Assembly (NCBI GenBank): GCA_050247895.1
Contig: JBFWTJ010000100.1
Location: forward strand, 1-12,346
DNA from: CAVPEW01 sp050247895
GTDB taxonomy: Bacteria > Actinomycetota > Acidimicrobiia > Acidimicrobiales > VFJN01
Reading direction: 5' to 3'
Length of the DNA stretch: 12,346 bases
Part shown: positions 5,865 to 12,081 of the stretch, one piece after another
Position numbering within the stretch: position 1 is the stretch's first letter
Layout: every line of letters begins with the position of its first letter
Translations under genes and position numbers: made by a program
Notes under the pieces: model-generated
What the model was told of the DNA's origin: nothing
The model's database searches: none
Seen by the model: the letters and a program-made list of their open reading frames with translations, nothing else

Positions 5865-7772
5865 GTGAGCGACTTCGACATGTGGTCGGTGCTGCAGACC
5901 ACCATGCGGGCCGGGGAGGGCCGCCGCTCGGTGGACCGGGCCACGCTGGGGCGGGTGGGACGCTTCGCCCGGCCCCATGCCCGGACCATCGCCGCCTTCC
6001 TGGTCCTGGCCACCGTGGCCGCGGTCCTGGGCGTGGCCACGCCGGTGCTCGCGGGGCGGGCGGTGGACGCCATCGTCGCGGGCGGGCCGGGCGCCACGGT
6101 GGTGCGCCTCGCGGTGGCGATCGCCGTGGTGGCCCTGGCCGAGGCCGCGGTGGGCCTGGTCGAGCGCCTCCAGTCGGCCCGGCTGGGCGAGGCCCTCATC
6201 TACGACCTGCGCCGGGTGGTGTTCGCGCACGTGCAGCGGATGCCGGTGGCGTTCTTCACCCGCACCCACACCGGCGCCCTGGTCAGCCGGCTCAACAACG
6301 ACGTCATCGGCGCCCAGCGGGCGTTCACCTCGGCCCTGTCGGGCGTGGTCACCAACGTGATCGCCGTGGTGCTCACCTCGGTGGTCATGATCGGGCTGTC
6401 GTGGCGGATCACGGTGCTGGCGCTGGTGCTGCTGCCGCTGTTCGTGGTCCCGGCCCGGCGGGTCGGTGCCCGGGTCGGGGCGCTGGAGCGGGAGGCGGCG
6501 GCCCACAACGCGGCCATGACGACCCAGATGACCGAGCGCTTCTCGGCCCCGGGGGCCACCCTGGTGAAGCTCTTCGGACGGCCCGAGGAGGAGGTCGACG
6601 AGTTCGGGCGGCGGGCCCGGCGGGTCCGCGACATCGGGGTCCGCTCGGCGCTGGCCACCGAGCTGTTCTTCCGGGCGCTGGGCCTGGTGTCGGGCCTGGC
6701 CCTGGCGCTGGTCTACGGGCTGGGCGGGTACATGGCCCTCGAGGGCGAGCTCGACGCGGGCACGGTCGTGACGATGTCGCTCCTGCTGACCCGGCTGTAC
6801 GCCCCGCTCACCGCGCTGGCCACGGCCCGCCTCGACGTGGTCACCGCCCTGGTCAGCTTCGAGCGGATCTTCGAGGTCCTCGACATCGAGCCGTTGATCG
6901 CCGAGCCGTCGCACCCGCGGGCGCTGCCCGAGGGCCCGGTGTCGGTGGTCTTCGACGACGTGCGGTTCGGCTACCCCTCGGCCGACCGGGTCTCGCTGGC
7001 CTCCCTGGAGGAGGTGGCCGTGCTCGACGACCGGGTCGACGGCGAGGTGCTGCGAGGCGTGTCGGCCACCGTCGAGCCGGGCCGGATGGTGGCGGTCGTG
7101 GGGTCGTCGGGCGCGGGCAAGTCGACGCTGGCCTCCCTGGTGGCCCGCCTCTACGACGTCGACGGGGGCGCGGTCCGGCTGGGCGGCGTGGACGTGCGGG
7201 ACCTGTCGTTCGCCACGCTGCGGGCCACCGTCGGCGTGGTGACCCAGGACGGCCACCTGTTCCACGACACGATCGGGGCCAACCTGCGCTTCGCCCGCCC
7301 CGACGCCACCGACGACGAGCTGTGGGACGCCCTGCGCGCCGCCCGGCTCGACGCCCTGGTCGCCGGCCTGCCCGACGGGCTCGACACGGTCGTGGGCGAG
7401 CGGGGCTACCGCCTGTCGGGCGGGGAGCGCCAGCGCCTCACGATCGCCCGGCTGCTGCTGGCCCGGCCCCGGGTGGTGATCCTGGACGAGGCGACGGCGC
7501 ACCTCGACGCCCGGTCCGAAGCCGCGGTGCAGGAGGCGTTGGCCGTCGCCCTGGCCGGGCGGACGTCGCTGGTCATCGCCCACCGGCTGACCACCATCCG
7601 CGCCGCCGACCTCATCCTGGTCCTGGAGGGCGGCCAGGTCGTCGAACGGGGCCGCCACGAGGACCTCCTGGCCGCCGGGGGCCGCTACGCCGAGCTCTAC
7701 CGGACCCAGCTCGCCGACGAGGCCGGCCGGCCGCCGGGTCCCGCGCTCACCCCAGGTCGAGCCACATCCTGA
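5865..7772 (+). CDS. ABC transporter, fused permease and ATP-binding (exporter half-transporter)
   Basis: A 635-aa type IV-exporter-like half-transporter: a six-helix transmembrane domain (about 35-330, with FFTRTHTGALVSRLNNDV at 130-147 as the coupling region) fused to an ATPase (about 358-620). The ATPase has A-loop FGY (368-370), Walker A GSSGAGKS (413-420), Q-loop at VTQDGHLF (Q461), signature LSGGERQR (517-524), Walker B VVILDEAT (537-544) and H-loop IAHRLTT (571-577). Between the A-loop and the strand before Walker A sits an extra stretch of about 20 residues with SLASLEEVAVLDD (378-390), an insertion familiar from actinobacterial exporters. It must dimerise; no partner half-transporter is adjacent, so a homodimer is likely. 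Substrate (lipid, drug or peptide) is not predictable. The start is a GTG with a leaderless-type promoter. The last 26 bp overlap the 3' end of engB on the other strand. Confidence 0.95.
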   Translation: MSDFDMWSVLQTTMRAGEGRRSVDRATLGRVGRFARPHARTIAAFLVLATVAAVLGVATPVLAGRAVDAIVAGGPGATVVRLAVAIAVVALAEAAVGLVERLQSARLGEALIYDLRRVVFAHVQRMPVAFFTRTHTGALVSRLNNDVIGAQRAFTSALSGVVTNVIAVVLTSVVMIGLSWRITVLALVLLPLFVVPARRVGARVGALEREAAAHNAAMTTQMTERFSAPGATLVKLFGRPEEEVDEFGRRARRVRDIGVRSALATELFFRALGLVSGLALALVYGLGGYMALEGELDAGTVVTMSLLLTRLYAPLTALATARLDVVTALVSFERIFEVLDIEPLIAEPSHPRALPEGPVSVVFDDVRFGYPSADRVSLASLEEVAVLDDRVDGEVLRGVSATVEPGRMVAVVGSSGAGKSTLASLVARLYDVDGGAVRLGGVDVRDLSFATLRATVGVVTQDGHLFHDTIGANLRFARPDATDDELWDALRAARLDALVAGLPDGLDTVVGERGYRLSGGERQRLTIARLLLARPRVVILDEATAHLDARSEAAVQEALAVALAGRTSLVIAHRLTTIRAADLILVLEGGQVVERGRHEDLLAAGGRYAELYRTQLADEAGRPPGPALTPGRATS

Positions 7773-8340
7773 CCAGCGACCGGAGCCGGTCGACGCCGGC
7801 ACCGGTCGACGCGCTGACCCACACCACGTCGCCCGACGCCAGGTCGCAACCGGCGGCGAGGTCGACCTTGCGCCGGGCCCGCCGGGAGGGTCGGACCTTG
7901 TCGGCCTTGGTCGCCACCACCACGTGGGGCAGGCCCTCGGCGCGCAGCCAGGCCAGCAGGTCCTGGTCGAGGCGGGTCGGGCCGATCTCCCCGTCGACCA
8001 GGGCCAGGACCATGGCCAGCTCCTCGCGGGCCACCAGGTAGCCCTCGATCATCCGGCGCCACGAGGCCCGTTGGGCCGCGGACACCTTGGCGTACCCGTA
8101 GCCGGGGCAGTCGATCACGGCCGCGTCGTGGCCCTCGACCTCGTAGCAGTTGAGGAGCTGGGTCCGCCCGGGGGTCTTGGACACGTGGGCCAGGCCCTTG
8201 CGCCCGCCCAGGGCGTTGAGCAGCGAGGACTTCCCCACGTTGGACCGACCCACCACGGCGACCTCGTGGCCGTGGGCCGGCAGGGCCGACACGTCGCGGG
8301 CCGACAGGACGAACCGCAGCGGCAGCGGCGCGCTCGACAC
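7747..8340 (-). CDS. engB: Ribosome-biogenesis GTP-binding protein EngB (YihA/YsxC)
   Basis: A 197-aa TRAFAC-class GTPase, normal length for the family, that assists late assembly of the large ribosomal subunit. G1 is GRSNVGKSS (31-39), G2 lies in SKTPGRTQ (54-61), G3 is DCPGYGY (77-83), G4 is TKAD (144-147) and G5 SAST (176-179). The VDGEIGPTRLDQDLLAWL block (115-132) is the EngB-specific region after G3. The start is a GTG at 8340; this gives the expected short N-terminus before GHEVAVVGRSN, although no Shine-Dalgarno is evident. It lies 23 nt downstream of a small hypothetical gene and is probably co-transcribed with it. Its 3' end overlaps the convergent ABC exporter gene. Confidence 0.95.
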   Translation of the reverse strand: MSSAPLPLRFVLSARDVSALPAHGHEVAVVGRSNVGKSSLLNALGGRKGLAHVSKTPGRTQLLNCYEVEGHDAAVIDCPGYGYAKVSAAQRASWRRMIEGYLVAREELAMVLALVDGEIGPTRLDQDLLAWLRAEGLPHVVVATKADKVRPSRRARRKVDLAAGCDLASGDVVWVSASTGAGVDRLRSLVRMWLDLG

Positions 8341-8363
8341 GGGCGCGCGCCGGGCCAGGCCGC

Positions 8364-8741
8364 TCAGCCGGCCGCGGCCAGGCGCTCGCGCGCCCGGCGC
8401 GACCGCTCGATGAGGTGGGCCGGCACGCCGAAGCGGTTGTCGGCCGCAGCCGTCGCGCCGTCGTCGGCCGCGGCGCCGTCGTGGGTGGCGGCGTCGGCCA
8501 CGACCTCCTCGACGACGCGCTGGTCGAGGGGCACGAACTCCCGGGGGCGGACCAGGTGGCGGCGGTCGAGCGAGCCGCGGTCGACGCCGTTGGCGAACAG
8601 GACCCGGTAGCGGCGCCAGGTGATGCCGTCGACGAGGAGGACCTTGCCCGGGGTGCCGGCCGGGACGCCCGGCATGTCGACGTTCGCCACGATCTTCTCG
8701 TGGCGGCGGAACGTGGCTTCGGCGGTGCTGGCCGGCGGCAT
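8364..8741 (-). CDS. Conserved-looking hypothetical protein, small beta-rich N-terminal domain
   Basis: A 125-aa soluble protein of unknown function. Residues about 14-66 (KIVANVDMPGVPAGTPGKV, then ITWRRYRVLFANG, then GSLDRRHLV) look like a small SH3-like beta barrel: alternating strands, GVPAGTPGKV turn and an ANGV-x-RGSLD hairpin. I recall similar short proteins in actinobacteria but no assigned role. An Ala/Asp-rich flexible linker (about 80-101) leads to a short C-terminal helix (GVPAHLIERSRRARERLA). No signal peptide or membrane helix. CAGACT (8753-8748) ends 6 nt before the ATG, suggesting a leaderless start with a weak -10; there is no Shine-Dalgarno. It sits 23 nt upstream of engB in the same direction. 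Confidence 0.75.
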   Translation of the reverse strand: MPPASTAEATFRRHEKIVANVDMPGVPAGTPGKVLLVDGITWRRYRVLFANGVDRGSLDRRHLVRPREFVPLDQRVVEEVVADAATHDGAAADDGATAAADNRFGVPAHLIERSRRARERLAAAG

Positions 8742-8808
8742 CGGCCCAGTCTGACCGACGCGGCAGGCCCGGCGCGAACCCCGCGTTCGCCGTGCTGATC
8801 CTGAGTAG

Positions 8809-8825
8809 ATGTCGGAAATGTCGGA
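8809..8825. repeat. Tandem ATGTCGGA direct repeat upstream of phoU-like gene
   Basis: Two exact copies of ATGTCGGA (8809-8816 and 8818-8825) repeat with a 9-bp period, covering the -35 zone of the promoter whose -10 is at 8836. A tandem repeat there resembles a response-regulator site, but it does not match the GTTCACC-type Pho box of streptomycetes. Regulator unknown. Confidence 0.4.
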
Positions 8826-8835
8826 CTGGTCTGGC

Positions 8836-8841
8836 TACCTT
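8836..8841 (+). promoter_or_regulatory. -10 hexamer TACCTT of the phoU-like gene promoter
   Basis: TACCTT matches TANNNT and ends 8 nt before the ATG at 8850. No Shine-Dalgarno is present between them, so a leaderless transcript is likely. Confidence 0.5.
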
Positions 8842-8849
8842 GGCACGGC

Positions 8850-9500
8850 ATGGACGTCCCGCAGGAGCTCCGCGTCGGGTTCCACAAGCGCCTCGACGCC
8901 ATCACCCAGAAGGTCGTGCGCCTCTTCGCCCTGGTGACCGAAGGGGTGGCCTCGGCCACCGACGCCCTGCTCGGCGACGACGCCGAGGCGGCCCGGCGGG
9001 TCGCGGCCGGCGAGGCCGAGATCGACGGCCTCATGGTCGACCTGGAGACCGAGCTGGAGCAGATCCTGCTGCTCGAGGCACCCGTCGCGGGCGAGCTGCG
9101 CTACGTCCTGTCGGTCATCCGCATCGTGCCCGAGCTGGAGCGCTCGGGCGACCTGGCCGAGCACATCGCCAAGCGCTCGGGCACCGGCCTGTCGGGCGAC
9201 CTCCCGCCCGCGGTCCGGGGGATCATCACCCGCATGAGCGAGGTGGTCGTGGAGCTGTGGCGGGCCGCGGCCGACGCCTTCGTCGACCGGGACGCCGAGG
9301 CCTACCACCGGCTGGAGCTGCTCGACGACCAGGTCGACGCTCTGCACGGCCAGCTCACCGGCGAGCTGATCGGCGCCGCCACCCCGGCACCGGTCGCGGC
9401 CGAGATCGCCCTGCTGGCCCGGTTCTACGAGCGCCTCGGCGACCACGCCGTGCACATGGCCAAGCGGCTCCGCTGGGCCGTGCTCGGCCCCGCGGCCTGA
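8850..9500 (+). CDS. phoU: PhoU-family phosphate signalling protein
   Basis: A 216-aa all-helical protein made of two PhoU repeats of about 95 residues. Each repeat carries the metal-binding signature: PELERSGDLAEHIAKR (94-109) and ARFYERLGDHAVHMAKR (190-206). PhoU proteins link the Pst phosphate transporter to the phosphate sensor kinase and dampen phosphate uptake; it acts in the cytoplasm at the membrane. Length and start agree with the family (N-terminal ELRVGFHKRLDAI). No pst or two-component genes are next to it; it stands alone between divergent and unrelated genes, so it may be one of several PhoU paralogues. The upstream region has a leaderless-type promoter and a tandem ATGTCGGA repeat. 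The family call is firm; the precise partner is not. Confidence 0.93.
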   Translation: MDVPQELRVGFHKRLDAITQKVVRLFALVTEGVASATDALLGDDAEAARRVAAGEAEIDGLMVDLETELEQILLLEAPVAGELRYVLSVIRIVPELERSGDLAEHIAKRSGTGLSGDLPPAVRGIITRMSEVVVELWRAAADAFVDRDAEAYHRLELLDDQVDALHGQLTGELIGAATPAPVAAEIALLARFYERLGDHAVHMAKRLRWAVLGPAA

Positions 9501-9548
9501 CCGGCGGGCGGCTCCGACCCCGATTCGGCCGGTCCCGGACGAGGCGCG

Positions 9549-9579
9549 TATCCTCCCCGGGTCCCCCGCTGGCAAGGAG
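9549..9579 (+). promoter_or_regulatory. -10 TATCCT and Shine-Dalgarno AAGGAG for the second SDR gene
   Basis: TATCCT (9549-9554) is a good TANNNT -10 element, and AAGGAG (9574-9579) lies 4 nt before the ATG at 9584. In contrast to its neighbours this gene would therefore have a short leader and an ordinary ribosome site. The -35 is poorly defined. Confidence 0.45.
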
Positions 9580-9583
9580 TCCC

Positions 9584-10477
9584 ATGGCTGATCTCGGGTT
9601 CGACGGCAAGGTCGCGATCATCACCGGTGCGGGCGGCGGGCTCGGCCGCTCCCACGCCCTCGAGCTGGCCCGCCGGGGTGCGCTCGTGGTGGTCAACGAC
9701 CTCGGCGGATCGGTCGACGGCACCGGTGGGTCGCACACCGCGGCCCAGGCCGTGGTCGACGAGATCGCCGCCGCGGGCGGCGAGGCGGTGGCCAACTACG
9801 ACTCGGTGGCCACGCCCGAGGGCGGCAAGGCCATCGTGCAGTCCGCCGTGGACGCCTTCGGGCGGGTCGACATCCTGGTCAACAACGCCGGGATCCTGCG
9901 GGACAAGTCCTTCCACAACCTCACGCCCGACCTGCTCGATCCGGTCCTGGACGTGCACCTCAGGGGCGCCTTCAACGTCACCCAGCCGGCCTGGCTCCTG
10001 ATGCGCGACCAGGGCTACGGGCGCATCGTCAACACGTCGTCGGGGGCCGGGATCTTCGGCAACTTCGGCCAGGCCAACTACGGCGCGGCGAAGATGGGCC
10101 TGGTCGGGCTCACCCGCGTGCTGGCCCTCGAAGGCGCCAAGTACGACATCAAGGTCAACGCCATCGCACCCGTGGCCCGGACCCGGATGACCGAGGACAT
10201 CCTCGGGCCGCTGGCCGACCAGATGGGCCCCGAGTACGTCACCCCGGTGGTCACCTACCTGGCCCACCAGGACTGCGAGATCTCCGGCGAGGTCCTCTCC
10301 ATCGGCGGCGGGCGGGTGGCCCGGGTCCTCATCGCGGTCACCCCCGGCATCGTCGACAAGGACCTGACGGCCGAGTCGGTGCGGGACTCGCTGGACCGCA
10401 TCCGGGCCGAGGAGGGCTACCAGGTGCCGGCCAGCCTCAACGACGAGATCGGGATCGCGGTCAAGGCGCTGAGCTGA
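9584..10477 (+). CDS. SDR-family (3R)-hydroxyacyl-CoA dehydrogenase-like oxidoreductase, second copy
   Basis: A 297-aa classical SDR. TGAGGGLG is at 14-21, VVNDLGGSVDGTG at 36-48, VANYDSV at 69-75, NNAG at 100-103, with catalytic Ser153, Tyr166 and Lys170 (YGAAK at 166-170). VNAIAPVARTRMTEDI (191-206) is shared almost unchanged with the other SDR in the window. It resembles mycobacterial Hsd4A/ChsB1 (steroid side-chain and acyl-CoA oxidation) in the NYDSV, GNFGQANYGAAKMGLVGL and TPEYV-like blocks, more closely than the other copy does. A C-terminal segment of about 45 residues after the core (from about 250) resembles the tail of bacterial 3-hydroxyacyl-CoA SDRs. Unlike the first copy it has no hydratase partner next to it. 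The start is the ATG just after AAGGAG. Substrate not determinable here. Confidence 0.9.
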   Translation: MADLGFDGKVAIITGAGGGLGRSHALELARRGALVVVNDLGGSVDGTGGSHTAAQAVVDEIAAAGGEAVANYDSVATPEGGKAIVQSAVDAFGRVDILVNNAGILRDKSFHNLTPDLLDPVLDVHLRGAFNVTQPAWLLMRDQGYGRIVNTSSGAGIFGNFGQANYGAAKMGLVGLTRVLALEGAKYDIKVNAIAPVARTRMTEDILGPLADQMGPEYVTPVVTYLAHQDCEISGEVLSIGGGRVARVLIAVTPGIVDKDLTAESVRDSLDRIRAEEGYQVPASLNDEIGIAVKALS

Positions 10478-10517
10478 GCACCTCGGTGGTCCGGGCCACG
10501 GGTTCGGACACCAGCTG

Positions 10518-10536
10518 TTAGGTCAGCCTAAGATCA
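10518..10536. promoter_or_regulatory. Iron box (DtxR/IdeR-type operator)
   Basis: TTAGGTCAGCCTAAGATCA matches the 19-bp iron-box consensus TTAGGTTAGSCTAACCTAA at about 15 positions, including 13 of the first 14 (TTAGGTnAGSCTAA). It overlaps the -10 hexamer, so a metal-loaded IdeR/DtxR repressor would block RNA polymerase when iron is sufficient. This agrees with the ferric-iron transport genes downstream. Confidence 0.8.
10529..10534 (+). promoter_or_regulatory. -10 hexamer TAAGAT of the iron-regulated operon, leaderless
   Basis: TAAGAT matches TANNNT, lies inside the iron box and ends 7 nt before the GTG at 10542. No Shine-Dalgarno is possible in the gap, so the transcript probably starts at or next to the GTG. 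CGGACA (10505-10510) at 18-nt spacing is a possible -35. Confidence 0.6.
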
Positions 10537-10541
10537 TCGCC

Positions 10542-10877
10542 GTGCCGCCGCACGCCCCCACGAGGTCCCCGTTCGCCGCGCTCGCCCGGGCCCTGTTCCC
10601 GGTCGTGCTGCTGATGTTCGGCGCCACCGGCACCGCCGCGGCCATCGGCGTGACCGACGCCGAGCCCGCCGTCGAGGCCGGCGCGGCCATCGACCGCCAG
10701 GTCCGGGTTCCGGCCCGCTCCCGGCGGTTCCGACGGCGCTCCCCCGCCCCGTCCCGCGGCCACCGGGTCGCCCGCCGCGCCCCCACCGCCCGCCCGCGCG
10801 CCCCTCGCCGGGTCGCGCTGCCCCGGGCGCTGGCCGCCGCGCCCCCGCCGCCCCGGCGGGGTCCACCTCCGGCCTGA
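10542..10877 (+). CDS. Small secreted or membrane protein, Arg/Pro-rich, first gene of iron operon
   Basis: A 111-aa protein I do not recognise. Residues about 10-35 form a hydrophobic segment (FPVVLLMFGATGTAAAIG) that could be a signal peptide cleaved after an Ala-rich site or a single membrane anchor. A short acidic stretch follows (TDAEPAVEAGAAID), then about 60 residues with 19 Arg, no Lys and many Pro and Ala, ending in PPPPRRGPPPA. Support for a real gene: the GTG sits 7 nt after the TAAGAT -10 within the iron box, and codon third positions are G or C in about 95% of codons (all of the first 55), as in its neighbours. Against it: low complexity and no homologue known to me. It precedes the iron-binding lipoprotein by 151 bp and should be induced on iron starvation. 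It could also be only a translated leader. Confidence 0.5.
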   Translation: MPPHAPTRSPFAALARALFPVVLLMFGATGTAAAIGVTDAEPAVEAGAAIDRQVRVPARSRRFRRRSPAPSRGHRVARRAPTARPRAPRRVALPRALAAAPPPPRRGPPPA

Positions 10878-11015
10878 GGCTCGACCCGCCCGGACGCGCC
10901 GCCCGCCGCCGGGCCCCGGAGGAACCGGACGTGCCCGGGACGTCCAGAGCTCGGACGCGCCCGTCGGATCGGCCCGCGGGTCAGCCAGCAGCGTCCCCGA
11001 GGGCCGAACCACCCA

Positions 11016-11021
11016 TGGAGG
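11016..11021 (+). promoter_or_regulatory. Shine-Dalgarno GGAGGG of the iron-binding lipoprotein gene
   Basis: GGAGGG lies 7 nt before the ATG at 11029 and decides that start over the out-of-frame ATG just upstream (11014). The 151 bp before the gene (10878-11028) show no clear promoter, so expression from the iron-box promoter is likely. Confidence 0.6.
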
Positions 11022-11028
11022 GAAACCC

Positions 11029-12081
11029 ATGCGCTCACTGAGACGCGCCGCGCTGCTCGCGGTCGTCCCGCTCACCCTCGCCGCCGCGGCCTGCGGCGAC
11101 GACGACGAACCCGCCGCCGGCGGCTCCGATCCCGGCTCGGAGGCCGAGGACCTCGCCGGCCAGACCATCACCCTGTACAGCGGCCGCGATGAGGAGCTCG
11201 TGCAGCCCCTCATCGACCGCTTCACCGAGGCCACCGGCATCGAGGTCGAGGTGCGCTACGGCAACTCGGCCGAGATGGGTGCGCAGATCCTCGAGGAGGG
11301 CGACGCCACCCCGGCCGACGTCTTCTACTCCCAGGAGGTCGGTGCCGTCGGCGTGCTGGCCAAGGCCGGGCTGCTCGGCGAGCTGCCCGACGAGATCGTC
11401 GAACGGGCCGAGGAGAGGTTCCGTCCCGCCGAGGGCAACGCCTGGGTGGGCGTGACCGCCCGGTCCCGGGTCATCGTCTACAACCCCGACCTGGTCGACC
11501 CGCCCGAGGGCGTCGAGGAGCTGACCGACCCGGCCTGGGCCGGCAAGGTGGCCATCGTGCCGGGCAACGCCGGCTTCCAGGCCTTCGTGACCGGCTTCCG
11601 GGTCAGCCAGGGCGAGGACGCGGCCCGGGCCTGGCTCGAGGCGATGCTGGACAACGACGTGGTGACCAACATCGAGAGCAACGGCGACGTGCTCGACGCG
11701 GTCGACGCCGGCCAGATCCCCGCCGGCCTCATCAACCACTACTACTGGGCCCGCCACGAGGACCGGGACCAGCTCACCGCCCAGCTCGTGTTCCCCGACG
11801 GCGACGATCCGGGCGGCCTGGTGAACGCCACCGCGGTGGCGGCGACCGAGCAGGGTGCGGGCAAGGCCGCGGCGCTGGCCCTCGTCGAGTACCTGCTCTC
11901 CGACGAGGGCCAGACCCACTTCGTCACCGAGACCTGGGAGTACCCGGTGGTCGCCGGCATCGACGACCCCGAGGGGATCCCGCCCCTCGACGACCTGGAG
12001 GGCCCGGACCTGGACCTGACCGACCTCGACTCGCTCGAGCGGACCCAGGCCCTGCTGACCGAGCTCGGCCTGCTCAGCTGA
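11029..12081 (+). CDS. Ferric-iron ABC transporter substrate-binding lipoprotein (FbpA/FutA-like)
   Basis: A 350-aa extracellular solute-binding protein, type 1, of the ferric iron family. A lipoprotein signal peptide (basic MRSLRR, hydrophobic 7-20, lipobox LAAAAC with Cys22) anchors it outside the membrane; an acidic Asp/Glu/Gly linker follows to about 42. The binding fold starts TITLYSGRDEELVQPLIDRF (46-65). DVFYSQEVGAVGVL (97-110) and GVTARSRVIVYNP (141-153) are family blocks. NHYYWAR (236-242) supplies the adjacent tyrosines Y238 and Y239 that coordinate Fe(III) in FbpA-type proteins. ALVEYLLSDEGQTHFVTETWEYPVV (284-308) is the typical C-terminal region. The extreme C-terminus has an Asp-rich stretch (311-335). 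It stands between an iron box and an ABC permease, which makes the iron assignment strong. A companion ATPase is expected beyond the window. Confidence 0.94.
   Translation: MRSLRRAALLAVVPLTLAAAACGDDDEPAAGGSDPGSEAEDLAGQTITLYSGRDEELVQPLIDRFTEATGIEVEVRYGNSAEMGAQILEEGDATPADVFYSQEVGAVGVLAKAGLLGELPDEIVERAEERFRPAEGNAWVGVTARSRVIVYNPDLVDPPEGVEELTDPAWAGKVAIVPGNAGFQAFVTGFRVSQGEDAARAWLEAMLDNDVVTNIESNGDVLDAVDAGQIPAGLINHYYWARHEDRDQLTAQLVFPDGDDPGGLVNATAVAATEQGAGKAAALALVEYLLSDEGQTHFVTETWEYPVVAGIDDPEGIPPLDDLEGPDLDLTDLDSLERTQALLTELGLLS

Noticed and set aside
4857..7802. A 981-codon minus-strand frame opposite the flavoprotein and ABC exporter
   Set aside because: Composition is typical of antisense reading of GC-rich coding DNA; no domain, and two strongly supported genes lie on the other strand.
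8792..9583. In-frame extension upstream of the second SDR
   Set aside because: It overlaps the phoU-like gene in another frame and is Arg/Gly-rich; the SDR core begins just after the AAGGAG-preceded ATG at 9584.
10485..10500. Short GC hairpin after the second SDR as a terminator
   Set aside because: About 5 bp stem with a wobble pair and no T tract; not distinguishable from chance.
10891..10961. Direct repeat CGGACGCGCC (10891-10900 and 10952-10961)
   Set aside because: A 10-mer made almost only of G and C recurring within 70 bp of very GC-rich DNA is weak evidence for function.
10974..10992. Second iron-box-like site sharing GGTCAGCC with the main one, before the lipoprotein gene
   Set aside because: Only about half of the core consensus positions match, the TTA and TAA flanks are missing and no -10 accompanies it.
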